From the NCBI GenBank assembly GCA_013001685.1, contig JABDMD010000163.1:1-59261 (forward strand): a stretch of 59,261 bases of DNA. The letters run 5' to 3'. The position numbers and the translations under genes are program-made. The notes below the pieces were generated by a model. The model saw only the letters and a program-made list of their open reading frames with translations, was not told the origin of the DNA and searched no databases. Below are positions 1-9,210 of this stretch, one piece after another (position 1 is the first letter of the stretch; each line of letters starts with the position of its first letter). This DNA is from Gammaproteobacteria bacterium (GTDB lineage Bacteria; Pseudomonadota; Gammaproteobacteria; UBA4575).

Positions 1-135
1 TTCATCTTATTCGATACGAGTCGAATTATTAATGGTGGCGAAACAAATTATATTTTGGCTACTACAGGGATATTTTTAAGTATTTACAATATTTTTACTG
101 CGCTATTGCATTTATTAGGTTTTGCTAACGATTAA
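1..135 (+). CDS. yccA: Bax inhibitor-1/YccA family membrane protein, C-terminal end (partial)
   Basis: Frame 1 is open from the first base to a TAA at 133-135 and encodes the last 44 residues of a protein whose start lies outside the window. The fragment begins [18 protein letters not shown] and ends [10 protein letters not shown]. The DTS...NGGETNYI...YN(I/L)F...LL.LLG pattern is the C-terminal signature of the Bax inhibitor-1/YccA family, seven-helix inner-membrane proteins; E. coli YccA modulates the FtsH protease. Only the last transmembrane segment and its preceding loop are visible, so nothing can be said about expression or the N-terminus. Family call is fairly sure; the exact orthologue is inferred. 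Confidence 0.82.
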   Translation, partial: FILFDTSRIINGGETNYILATTGIFLSIYNIFTALLHLLGFAND

Positions 136-159
136 TATACTCGCAACCATGAAAAACAA

Positions 160-345
160 ATGAGCGGGATAGAAATTGGCTACGTTGTATTAATAGTAGC
201 CTTACTAATCTTTCTTTTTCCAAGAGCAAAATATTGGTTGAGTAATAGCCCCAAAGCTGAAGGTGGAGACTGGCAAGCTTTTCTTTTGCCAATAGCATTG
301 ATAATTGCGTTCGTTGGTGGGCTAATGTGGTTAGTTAGTCGCTAA
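160..345 (+). CDS. small two-helix membrane protein, 61 aa, function unknown
   Basis: A 61-residue frame starts 24 bases after the yccA-like stop, in the same direction, so the two are probably cotranscribed. It has two hydrophobic segments (about residues 5-21 and 41-58) separated by a polar loop with KAEGGDW. I do not recognise a family. It is followed directly by a strong hairpin terminator at 364-393, which supports it as the last gene of its transcript. Coding status rests on position, membrane-like composition and the terminator; a chance frame is less likely. Confidence 0.6.
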   Translation: MSGIEIGYVVLIVALLIFLFPRAKYWLSNSPKAEGGDWQAFLLPIALIIAFVGGLMWLVSR

Positions 346-363
346 AACTCGTATTCTTATAAC

Positions 364-393
364 AAAAATGCCTCTTAATCGAGAGGCATTTTT
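364..393. terminator. bidirectional Rho-independent terminator
   Basis: A perfect 12-bp stem (aaaaatgcctct / agaggcattttt) with a 6-base loop lies between two convergent genes. The A-rich 5' arm and T-rich 3' arm give a U-run on either strand, so it can end both the plus-strand yccA-orf61 transcript and the minus-strand yajQ transcript. Confidence 0.85.
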
Positions 394-457
394 ATTTAAA
401 TCAATCAGATATGTACTTATGTTAATTTAGATTATCCTATTTAGGCTCCTATTATTA

Positions 458-940
458 CTAATCACGAAAATTATTAAATTGCAGCGGTATGCCTAAATTT
501 GAGTCTTTAAGTAGGCTCATGACATTCTGTAAATCATCACGCTTCTTGCCTGTAACGCGTAGTTTTTCACCCTGAATGGATGCTTGCACCTTAATTTTAG
601 AATCCTTTATCAGCTTAACCATTTTCTTGGCAGAATCTTTATCAATTCCTTGACGAAGTGTGATTTGCTGTCGAGCACACATATTGGCTTCTTCTACCTT
701 TCCTCGATCCATACACATAACATCGATGCCACGCTTTGACATTTTAGTGATTAAGATGTCGTAAACCTGGTCCAGTTGAAATTCTGATTTTGCTTGAATA
801 CGTATATTAGACTCTTCCCGTGTTACTTTGGCGTCAGAGCCCTTAAAATCGAAGCGAGTAGAAATTTCACGACTAGCTTGATCGATAGCATTACTCAATT
901 CATGTTCATCCACTTCGGAAACAGTATCAAATGAAGGCAT
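458..940 (-). CDS. yajQ: YajQ family nucleotide-binding protein
   Basis: This is a UPF0234/YajQ protein of 160 aa. Family members bind nucleotides or RNA, and in Xanthomonas/Pseudomonas homologues bind cyclic di-GMP and act as a transcription cofactor. The MPSFD..SEVD start, the central IKDSKIKVQASIQGEKLRV block and the C-terminal FNNFRD end match the family. The longest open frame begins at a TTG two codons upstream (946), but the family starts at MPSF, so I place the start at the ATG 938-940. A GGGAG lies about 11 bases upstream of the ATG. The gene is monocistronic and convergent with the small membrane protein gene across the terminator. Confidence 0.93.
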   Translation of the reverse strand: MPSFDTVSEVDEHELSNAIDQASREISTRFDFKGSDAKVTREESNIRIQAKSEFQLDQVYDILITKMSKRGIDVMCMDRGKVEEANMCARQQITLRQGIDKDSAKKMVKLIKDSKIKVQASIQGEKLRVTGKKRDDLQNVMSLLKDSNLGIPLQFNNFRD

Positions 941-988
941 AGGCAATATTTCTCCCTCTGCAGGTAAATATTAAGGCAAAATTATAGA

Positions 989-1372
989 ATGTTTAGGTTA
1001 GCGATCCTTCTAGGTGCTGGCAATGCCGTATTGGCTATTATACTTGGTGCTTTTGCTGCTCATGCTTTACAAAACACTTTGAGTGAGCGAATGCTTGCTG
1101 TATTCAATACAGCAGTAGATTACCATTTGTATCACGCACTAGGGTTAATCGTCCTTAGTCTGCTCATTAAACAACGCCCTATTTCCAAAGCTTTAAAAAC
1201 TGCCGTTTATTTGATGTCGTTTGGGATAATTGTATTTTGTGGCAGCCTTTACGCACTAAGTCTCTCAGGCATTTTAAAACTAGGCATGATTACGCCATTT
1301 GGTGGTGTAGCTTTTATTATTGCTTGGTTTTTAGTGCTCATTGCATTTATAAAACAGGAACCCCAAGTATAG
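989..1372 (+). CDS. DUF423 family inner-membrane protein (YgdD-like)
   Basis: A 127-aa protein with four predicted transmembrane helices. It matches the DUF423 family (E. coli YgdD): GAFAAHAL near the N-terminus, the YHLYHALGLI block, a GSLYALSL motif and a TPFGGVAFI...W motif near the C-terminus. The family is widespread and its function unknown. It is divergent from yajQ, with fewer than 50 bases between starts, so the two promoters must be packed together. It ends 5 bases before the convergent MOSC gene with no visible terminator. Confidence 0.88.
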   Translation: MFRLAILLGAGNAVLAIILGAFAAHALQNTLSERMLAVFNTAVDYHLYHALGLIVLSLLIKQRPISKALKTAVYLMSFGIIVFCGSLYALSLSGILKLGMITPFGGVAFIIAWFLVLIAFIKQEPQV

Positions 1373-1377
1373 CAATA

Positions 1378-1899
1378 TTATAAAAGCACTCCCTGTGATG
1401 AAGCATCGTCAGGTTTTTCTATGCACACCTCTACTTTATCCCCTACTCGTATAACCCCGCCTTTTCTAACCATCGCATTAATTCCACCATGGTTTCGCAT
1501 GGCATTGTAAGCACCAAAACCGAGCGCCTCTTCCATTTTTTTACAAGGCGCACAGTTTCCTGTGATCTCAAGCACTGCATCATTAATTTTTAGACTATGT
1601 CTAAGTAATACACTTAAGTTAAGCCCAGAAATTACAATATTGCGACGTAATATTTCCGGTGAAATTTTATATATATTCAGCAAAGATTCTATAACTGGGA
1701 AATATTCCGCTTGAATAATTGTAACTTGTCTTTTACCGCCTGGTTTTTGACCAGCTTTGTCTCCTACCAAACCGTGATCTAGTAATAGTTCAGCGATATC
1801 TACTTGTTTGATTTCTTTATTTTTTTTGGCCCTTAACCCTATCCACTCAATAGTTCCTGGACGTGAAAAATGGGTTTTCAATTCATTTATTGAAGCCAT
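1378..1899 (-). CDS. MOSC domain-containing protein
   Basis: A 173-aa single-domain MOSC protein. MOSC domains (related to the C-terminal domain of molybdenum cofactor sulfurase) occur in molybdoenzymes such as mARC and YiiM and carry a conserved Cys that binds the cofactor or persulfide. The NCAPCKKME segment with the conserved Cys and the downstream RGGVIRVGDKVEV motif are visible, as is an N-terminal VGDKAGQKPGGKRQVTI segment typical of the fold. The start ATG at 1899 gives a normal family length but has only a weak ribosome site. A possible moeA start at the other end of the window is the only other molybdenum-cofactor link. Confidence 0.82.
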   Translation of the reverse strand: MASINELKTHFSRPGTIEWIGLRAKKNKEIKQVDIAELLLDHGLVGDKAGQKPGGKRQVTIIQAEYFPVIESLLNIYKISPEILRRNIVISGLNLSVLLRHSLKINDAVLEITGNCAPCKKMEEALGFGAYNAMRNHGGINAMVRKGGVIRVGDKVEVCIEKPDDASSQGVLL

Positions 1900-2061
1900 A
1901 AATATATTAATGAACCTATATTCAAAAATGCTTTACAGTACGCATTCTAACCTTATAAAAAATTATAATATCGCTGCAATTCAAGTAGTTGCGTATTGCA
2001 TACTAAAATATTTCTTAGCCAATCCTATGTTAGAACATGGAAAGCTAGGGTAGAATTAGTA

Positions 2062-2143
2062 CGATAACCGAGTCCCCAAACCTACGTTATTAATTTAATG
2101 TAGGTCCCGAAGCCAGCGTGCCCCAACCCGCGCTGGCTTTTTT
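2062..2143 (+). ncRNA. candidate small RNA with intrinsic terminator
   Basis: Between the MOSC gene and serS, on the plus strand, a TAGAAT (2051-2056) could serve as a -10 box. It is followed by a short non-coding stretch with two hairpins: ACCTAC/GTAGGT (2080-2085 / 2100-2105), then AGCCAGCG/CGCTGGCT (2111-2118 / 2131-2138), ending in six T. The segment is clearly more GC-rich than its surroundings and holds no convincing frame. The terminator faces away from serS, so it does not serve that gene. The nearest upstream protein gene is on the other strand, so an independent small RNA is the simplest reading. I do not recognise an Rfam family; the 5' end is a guess. Confidence 0.45.
2111..2143 (+). 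terminator. Rho-independent terminator (plus strand)
   Basis: An 8-bp GC-rich stem (AGCCAGCG / CGCTGGCT) with a 12-base loop is followed by TTTTTT. The U-run exists only on the plus strand, so it terminates a plus-strand transcript, probably the candidate small RNA, and not serS, which reads the other way and ends at 2152. Confidence 0.8.
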
Positions 2144-2151
2144 ATTTCTGA

Positions 2152-3471
<1,320 letters not shown>

Positions 3472-3843
3472 TTAAATGGCTCGAGCTAGACTCAAACCAA
3501 GAAAACAAGCGAACAAACATAAACTGACACTTACAAGCACATTTCCCATGGCGCTTATAAAATTTCCCTGTTGAATCAGATTTAAAGTTTCAAATGAAAA
3601 TGTAGAAAATGTCGTGAAACCACCTAGAACACCAACTAAAATAGCAAATCGCACTTCCTCAGAAACAGTAATGCGCTCTAACAGTATGAAGGATAGAAAA
3701 CCAATCAATAATGAGCCCGCAACATTCACCAGCAAGGTTCCATACGGAAATGAGGTTCCAAACCACTGAAGTGAATGTGTTTGAATTAAATACCTCAAAA
3801 CTGAGCCTATTGCTCCACCAATGGCCACTCCCACCAGAATCAA
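3472..3843 (-). CDS. crcB: fluoride channel CrcB/Fluc
   Basis: Small dual-topology membrane protein that exports fluoride. Four hydrophobic helices and the family motifs are present: GGAIGSVLRY, PYGTLLVNVAGSLLIG and GVLGGFTTFSTFSFE. The longest open frame starts at 3903 and adds 20 polar residues not found in the family. Inside it an AGGAGG (3849-3854) stands 5 bases before a TTG at 3841-3843. Starting there gives MILVGVAIGGAIGSVLRY and 123 aa, close to the 120-127 aa usual for CrcB, so I choose the TTG. No fluoride riboswitch was found upstream. It is divergent from glcD. Confidence 0.92.
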   Translation of the reverse strand: MILVGVAIGGAIGSVLRYLIQTHSLQWFGTSFPYGTLLVNVAGSLLIGFLSFILLERITVSEEVRFAILVGVLGGFTTFSTFSFETLNLIQQGNFISAMGNVLVSVSLCLFACFLGLSLARAI

Positions 3844-3848
3844 AGTTT

Positions 3849-3854
3849 CCTCCT
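3849..3854 (-). promoter_or_regulatory. ribosome binding site that decides the crcB start
   Basis: A perfect AGGAGG lies five bases before the TTG at 3841-3843. It would fall inside the coding region if the longer frame were used, which argues for the internal TTG start. Confidence 0.75.
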
Positions 3855-3955
3855 CTTTTGCGTGCACAATAGATTCTTCATCGTAGGCCACGAATGGTAT
3901 CAATCAATGGTATATTGCGATACATCGAAATGATTAAAAGAAGCTCAGTTAATAT

Positions 3956-5422
3956 ATGCGTGGCTCAATCTCAACTACAGATCTTGCAAAACAATTTCAT
4001 AATGTATTGCCTAAAGATGCGGTTTTAGACAAGGACGAACAACTAAGACCTTATGAATGCGATGCTCTAACCGCATATAGACAACTGCCCCGCCTAGCAT
4101 TGTTACCTAGCAAAATTGAAGAAATTCAAGCTATCGTAAAAATATGCAAAGAATATAAAATCCCAATCGTTGCGCGTGGTGCTGGTACTAGCCTATCGGG
4201 TGGAGCATTGCCGCATGCAGATGGAATACTGCTGAATTTAGCCAAACTCAATAAAATCATCGAAATTGATGTTCATAACAGAACTGCCACCGTACAACCT
4301 GGTGTCCGAAATCTTGCTATATCAGAAGCGGCAGAACCGCATGGGCTTTATTATGCCCCCGACCCGTCTTCGCAGATCGCTTGCACTATAGGCGGCAACA
4401 TTGCAGAAAACTCTGGGGGCGTGCATTGCCTTAAATACGGACTTACTTTACACAACATCCTAGCCTTAAAAATTTTGACAGTAGATGGTGAAATTTTAGA
4501 GCTAGGTGGGAAAAATTTAGATTCATCTGGCTTTGACTTACTTGCACTAATGATAGGTTCTGAAGGAATGTTAGGCATTACTTTAGAAGCAACGGTAAAG
4601 CTACTTCCACATCCACATGACAGAAAAGTGCTGTTAGCCGCATTTGATCAAATACAAAAAGCGGGCGATGCAGTAAACGGCATCATTTCCAAAGGTGTAA
4701 TTCCTGCAGGTCTTGAAATGCTCGACCAACTCACTATCCAAGCTACAGAAATGTATTGTAGCCCCGGTTACCCATCGAATGCTGCAGCTATATTAATTTG
4801 TGAATTAGATGGTTTTGATGAGGAACTTGAAACACAAGTTCAATTGGTTAAAAAAATACTTATCGATCATCAAGCAATTGAAGTTCGTGTAGCAAAAGAT
4901 AATCAAGAAGCGGAATTATTTTGGTTAGGACGCAAAGCTTCCTTCCCTGCACTCGGTAATTTAACTCCTGACTACTACTGCATGGATGGAACCATTCCAA
5001 GAAAACATTTAGCGCATGTATTGGAAAGCATCAGCAATCTTTCAGTTAAACATAGTTTACGTGTAGCAAATGTCTTTCATGCCGGTGATGGTAATTTACA
5101 CCCGGTAATATTATATGATGCAAATGTACCAGGTGAGCTTGAAACTGCAGAAAAACTCGGTGGAGAAATTTTAGAACTCTGTGTAGAAGTTGGCGGCACA
5201 ATTACTGGTGAACATGGTGTTGGCGTCGAAAAACTCAATCAAATGTGTGTGCAGTTTAGTGATGCTGAACTAAACACATTCCATGCGATCAAAGCGGCGT
5301 TTGATGAAGACGGGCTACTCAATCCAGGAAAAGCGATCCCTACTCTTCATCGTTGCGCTGAATTTGGTGCCATGCATGTGCATCATGGCAAGCTCCCTCA
5401 CCCTGATATTCCTCGTTTTTAA
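3956..5422 (+). CDS. glcD: glycolate oxidase subunit GlcD (FAD-linked)
   Basis: FAD-binding subunit of the membrane-associated glycolate oxidase GlcDEF, which oxidises glycolate (and D-lactate) to glyoxylate and feeds electrons to the respiratory chain. The 488-aa length fits GlcD. The N-terminal FAD_binding_4 (PCMH-like) domain shows ARGAGTSLSGGALP and the DPSSQIACTIGGNIAENSGG flavin loop. The C-terminal FAD-oxidase domain shows NVFHAGDGNLHP and the TGEHGVGVEK motif. It is the first gene of a tight operon with glcE (18 bases on) and glcF, divergent from crcB. No GlcC-type regulator or glcB (malate synthase) is nearby. Confidence 0.93.
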   Translation: MRGSISTTDLAKQFHNVLPKDAVLDKDEQLRPYECDALTAYRQLPRLALLPSKIEEIQAIVKICKEYKIPIVARGAGTSLSGGALPHADGILLNLAKLNKIIEIDVHNRTATVQPGVRNLAISEAAEPHGLYYAPDPSSQIACTIGGNIAENSGGVHCLKYGLTLHNILALKILTVDGEILELGGKNLDSSGFDLLALMIGSEGMLGITLEATVKLLPHPHDRKVLLAAFDQIQKAGDAVNGIISKGVIPAGLEMLDQLTIQATEMYCSPGYPSNAAAILICELDGFDEELETQVQLVKKILIDHQAIEVRVAKDNQEAELFWLGRKASFPALGNLTPDYYCMDGTIPRKHLAHVLESISNLSVKHSLRVANVFHAGDGNLHPVILYDANVPGELETAEKLGGEILELCVEVGGTITGEHGVGVEKLNQMCVQFSDAELNTFHAIKAAFDEDGLLNPGKAIPTLHRCAEFGAMHVHHGKLPHPDIPRF

Positions 5423-5440
5423 TCTCGAAGCTTTATTACC

Positions 5441-6496
5441 ATGTCAGATTATAGAGATGAAATCACATCTAAACTTGAAGATGCTTTTCAGCAAAAAAAA
5501 GCATTGCAAATCAAAGCAGGCAGCACAAAACAGTTTTATGGCAGAGATATTTATGCAGAAGAACTCGCATTAACAGACCACACTGGGATTATTGAATACG
5601 AACCTTCAGAATTATATATAACCGCACGCAGTGGAACTCCATTACGCGAAATAGAACAAGCAATCGCAGAACAACACCAGATTTTACCTTGTGAACCACC
5701 CTATTTTGGGGCAAATGCAACCTTGGGCGGTACAGTTGCTTGTGGACTAGCCGGACCAAGGCGGGTAAATGCTGGCAGTGTGCGTGACTGCATTTTAGGA
5801 ACGGAAATTCTAAACGGCAAAGGTGAGCTGCTTCGTTTTGGCGGCAAGGTTATGAAGAATGTAGCCGGTTATGATGTATCACGACTAATATGCGGAGCAC
5901 TAGGAACATTGGGTGTGTTGATGTCAGTTAGTTTACGCTTATTGCCAAAACCTGCTTGCGAACAAACTATTGTTTTAACACTGGATAGCAACGCGGCAAT
6001 TAATAAAATGAACTTATGGACCAACACTCCCATGCCTATTTCAGCTACATTTTATGATGGTCATGATTTATATATACGTTTATCAAGTTCTTTGTCTGCA
6101 ATAGAAGCTTGTAAAAAAGAAATTGGTGGAGAATCAATTGATGAGAAGGATATATTTTGGACTAATATTAAAGAGCAAACACACAACTTTTTTATTTCAG
6201 ATAAACCACTATGGAGGATTTCAGTTCCACCCAATACTGAAACGTTGAACATATCTGGAGAAAACGCAATTGAGTGGAATGGTGCTTTAAGATGGCACAA
6301 GAGTGATGCGGATGAAAATTCAATTCGCACTGAGGCTGAACGCGTTGGAGGGCATGCGACCTTATTTAAAGGGAATACTACTGATCAAGTTTTCCATCCA
6401 CTTTCCAAACCATCCATGAAACTTCATAAAAAACTTAAGCAGGTACTAGACCCTGTTGGTATTCTCAATCCAGGCAAAATGTTTGCTGAACTATAA
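5441..6496 (+). CDS. glcE: glycolate oxidase subunit GlcE
   Basis: Second FAD-binding subunit of glycolate oxidase, required with GlcD and GlcF for activity. The 351-aa protein carries one FAD_binding_4 domain: CEPPYFGANATLGGTVACGLAGP near residue 85 and GKVMKNVAGYDVSRL near residue 135, both typical of GlcE. The C-terminus LDPVGILNPGKMF is the shared family ending. It lacks the FAD-oxidase C-terminal domain of GlcD, as expected. The start ATG is 18 bases after the glcD stop, and glcF follows after 6 bases, so the three are translated from one message. Confidence 0.93.
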   Translation: MSDYRDEITSKLEDAFQQKKALQIKAGSTKQFYGRDIYAEELALTDHTGIIEYEPSELYITARSGTPLREIEQAIAEQHQILPCEPPYFGANATLGGTVACGLAGPRRVNAGSVRDCILGTEILNGKGELLRFGGKVMKNVAGYDVSRLICGALGTLGVLMSVSLRLLPKPACEQTIVLTLDSNAAINKMNLWTNTPMPISATFYDGHDLYIRLSSSLSAIEACKKEIGGESIDEKDIFWTNIKEQTHNFFISDKPLWRISVPPNTETLNISGENAIEWNGALRWHKSDADENSIRTEAERVGGHATLFKGNTTDQVFHPLSKPSMKLHKKLKQVLDPVGILNPGKMFAEL

Positions 6497-6502
6497 TTAT
6501 TT

Positions 6503-7732
6503 ATGCAAACTTCTTTTACATCTGAATTTACACAAACCGCTGACGGCCAACGCGTAAATAAGATTTTACGCAAATGTGTGCACTGTGGATTTTGTAATGC
6601 TACCTGTCCCACTTATCAATTAACAGGCGATGAATTAGATGGGCCACGTGGACGAATTTATTTAATTAAAAACTTTTTTGAGCAAGACTCTGAAGAAAAC
6701 AAGCAACAATCCACCAATGAAGTAAGATTAAAACATCTTGACCGATGCTTAACTTGTCTAGCATGTGAAACCACTTGTCCCTCTGGAGTGAAATACGGTG
6801 AATTAGTAGATATCGGCAGAAAACACATAAACGCTTCCATACAGCGTCCAGTAGCTAGCAAAATTAAACGCAATTTAATTTTAAGTGCTTTTTCTAACTC
6901 AACACGGGTTGCTGGACTTCTAGCAATAGCACGTATTTTTAAGCCGTTCTTGCCCGCAGCTTTGGCAGCCAAAATACCCGCCAAAATTAAATTACCTGCT
7001 AGCTCTGATTCAGAGATTTCTACTTCCTCATCACGAAAAATGCTCACAATAAAAGGCTGCGTACAAAATGCTGCAGCGCCGCAAATCAATTTGGCTACAA
7101 AAAGAGTTTTAAATAACTCCGATATTCAACTCGATGAAGTTAATTCTGCTTGTTGTGGCGCGCTCGCATTTCATCTCACCGAGACAGACCAAGCGCTTCG
7201 CACTATTTGCATCAACATCGATGACTGGTATCAGAAACTCAATAATGGCTATGAGAGTATTATAATTAATTCAAGTGGTTGTAGCTCATTTGTAAAGCAA
7301 TATGGCACTATTATGCAAGACGATAATAGCTATGCAGAGAAGGCTAAATTTATTTCGAAACACTGTATCGATCTGTCTGAATTAGCTAGTGAACTCAAAC
7401 CGAAAGCATCGCCTGATACAAATAAAACCATTGCCTTCCATAGCCCTTGCACCTTACAGCATGGCCAGAATATCAACGGAAAGATTGAAGAAAAATTGAT
7501 TCAAGCAGGTTATAAATTAGTAGTAGTTCAAGATTCGCATTTATGTTGTGGATCGGCAGGAACCTACTCCTTACTTGAAAGCGAATTGTCTTCACAGTTA
7601 TTAGAAAATAAGGTTTCAAACCTAGAAAAACATCAACCCGATATGATCGTAACAGCCAATATCGGCTGTCTCATGCATATACAATCAGGCACGAAAATTC
7701 CCGTCAAACATTGGATTGAGCTGTTAGCATAA
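6503..7732 (+). CDS. glcF: glycolate oxidase iron-sulfur subunit GlcF
   Basis: Iron-sulfur subunit passing electrons from the GlcDE flavins to the quinone pool. The 409-aa length equals that of other GlcF proteins. Two [4Fe-4S] motifs are complete: C25-x2-C28-x2-C31-x3-C35 followed by P, and C82-x2-C85-x2-C88-x3-C92 followed by P. Two CCG domains follow, visible as SACCGALAFH and HLCCGSAGTYS. The region about residues 110-185 is a variable linker. It is the last certain member of the glcDEF operon; a cation antiporter gene starts 28 bases later. Confidence 0.95.
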   Translation: MQTSFTSEFTQTADGQRVNKILRKCVHCGFCNATCPTYQLTGDELDGPRGRIYLIKNFFEQDSEENKQQSTNEVRLKHLDRCLTCLACETTCPSGVKYGELVDIGRKHINASIQRPVASKIKRNLILSAFSNSTRVAGLLAIARIFKPFLPAALAAKIPAKIKLPASSDSEISTSSSRKMLTIKGCVQNAAAPQINLATKRVLNNSDIQLDEVNSACCGALAFHLTETDQALRTICINIDDWYQKLNNGYESIIINSSGCSSFVKQYGTIMQDDNSYAEKAKFISKHCIDLSELASELKPKASPDTNKTIAFHSPCTLQHGQNINGKIEEKLIQAGYKLVVVQDSHLCCGSAGTYSLLESELSSQLLENKVSNLEKHQPDMIVTANIGCLMHIQSGTKIPVKHWIELLA

Positions 7733-7760
7733 AGAAATAAATTTTTCTGGAGTTATTAAG

Positions 7761-8945
7761 ATGGACATCAATGTCTCATCCTCGGAATCAATAATATTTT
7801 CCATCTTTATTATTTTCACTAGTGCAGCAGTACTTGCCACTATCGCTCTATTTGCACGACAAGCATTGCTGGTAGCTTACATAGCCGTTGGAATCATTCT
7901 TGGACCTTCAGTATTAAGTTTTGTACCTGACACTGTGTTTTCCCAACAAATAGCCAAAGTCGGCATTATGTTCTTACTGTTTTTATTAGGCCTGAACCTA
8001 CACCCACAAAAGCTAATTGCTTCAATTATGCAATCAACCCTTATAACATTTGGTACCTCATTAATTTTTGCTTTGATCGGTTTTATAGCAGCAATGGCTT
8101 TAAAACTTCCATTTATGGATCAATTAATCATTGCCGCTGCTTTTATGTTTTCAAGTACTATTATTGGCTTAAAACTACTTCCTACAACCGTTTTACACCA
8201 CCAACATGTCGGCGAAATCATTATTAGTATTTTATTATTGCAAGATATTTTAGCGATTATTCTTTTACTTTTGATCGAAACTCAGGGGCCAGACATAAGT
8301 GCTCTTTTTGCTTTGGGTAAATTAGCACTTGCCTTACCTGGTTTGATTGCATTTGCATTTTTAGTTGAACGCTTTGTATTAATCAAATTAATGTCCAAAT
8401 TCGACAAAATTAAAGAATATATTTTCTTATTAGCAATAGGTTGGTGCTTAGGTATTGCAGAGCTGGCCCACTATATTGGGCTATCTCATGAAACAGGTGC
8501 GTTTATAGCAGGTGTTGCGATTGCAGTTGGTCCGATTTCTTTTTATATATCTGAAAGTCTCAAACCTATACGAGACTTCTTCTTAGTTATTTTCTTTTTT
8601 TCATTAGGTGCAAGCTTAGATATCAACCTTGCATGGAAACTGCTTATTCCAGCAATTATTACTAGTGTAGTTTTATTATTTATAAAGCCTTATGTATTTA
8701 AGTTTTTGATTAGAAAAAGCGGTGAATCTGAGCAAGATTCGAAAGAGATCGGTGTACGATTAGGCCAACTCAGCGAGTTTTCATTATTACTCGGTTTTGT
8801 AGCGTTCAGTGCAGGTTTAATCTCACTTAAAGCTTCAAATTTTATCCAGGTCTGCACAATTGTCAGCTTTATTCTTTCAACATACCTAATTGTTTTGAAA
8901 TACCCTACTCCAATCGCAATTTCAGACAAATTAAGACGGGACTAG
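7761..8945 (+). CDS. CPA2/Kef-type cation:proton antiporter
   Basis: A 394-aa integral membrane protein with about 11-12 hydrophobic segments and the Na+/H+ exchanger domain of the monovalent cation:proton antiporter-2 family. Typical features are VAYIAVGIILGPSVLSF near residue 40, GIMFLLFLLGLNL near 75, and an SSTIIGLKLLPTT segment. No C-terminal TrkA-N/RCK nucleotide-binding domain follows, so it is a transporter-only form. The gene starts 28 bases after glcF in the same direction, so it may be cotranscribed. Its ion (K+ or Na+) cannot be told from sequence. Confidence 0.85.
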   Translation: MDINVSSSESIIFSIFIIFTSAAVLATIALFARQALLVAYIAVGIILGPSVLSFVPDTVFSQQIAKVGIMFLLFLLGLNLHPQKLIASIMQSTLITFGTSLIFALIGFIAAMALKLPFMDQLIIAAAFMFSSTIIGLKLLPTTVLHHQHVGEIIISILLLQDILAIILLLLIETQGPDISALFALGKLALALPGLIAFAFLVERFVLIKLMSKFDKIKEYIFLLAIGWCLGIAELAHYIGLSHETGAFIAGVAIAVGPISFYISESLKPIRDFFLVIFFFSLGASLDINLAWKLLIPAIITSVVLLFIKPYVFKFLIRKSGESEQDSKEIGVRLGQLSEFSLLLGFVAFSAGLISLKASNFIQVCTIVSFILSTYLIVLKYPTPIAISDKLRRD

Positions 8946-9210
8946 ATCAAAACGTTATTTTTTCGTCATGCAAAAGCACACAATATGTAGTGAAAATAGC
9001 TACCATCAAAATTATTCTCTCAGTTAACTAGTTTTACCAACTAATTGACTCAATGTAAGCCAAGCGTATACTCGTATTGATTGTATTTATATACGTATGC
9101 AATTTTGCGTTGGAATAAGAATAATAGCCTTATGCATTTCTAAAATACTGCAATGGTATTTATATAAGACCAACTTATTCCAGGGTCTATAAAATAATAG
9201 GAGGTTAGAC
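8946..9210 (+). other. 265-base leader region of the amide transporter operon
   Basis: AT-rich non-coding stretch ahead of the binding-protein gene. It ends in a perfect AGGAGG (9199-9204) six bases before the ATG. A separated inverted repeat (tggaataag at 9111-9119, cttattcca at 9174-9182) is visible. I found no convincing sigma-54 or NtrC site and no sure -35/-10 pair. A promoter must lie here if the operon is independent of glcDEF. Confidence 0.5.

Noticed and set aside
1808..2053. Plus-strand frame of 81 codons across the MOSC start
   Set aside because: It begins antisense to the MOSC gene, resembles no family and has no ribosome site.
2040..2145. tRNA, 4.5S, 6S or tmRNA in the gap beside serS
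   Set aside because: No cloverleaf, TTCGA arm or known core of these RNAs; left as an unassigned candidate RNA.
3844..3955. Fluoride riboswitch upstream of crcB
   Set aside because: The expected GGxGAUGG...CUGAUGGCUCC consensus is not present in the minus-strand leader.
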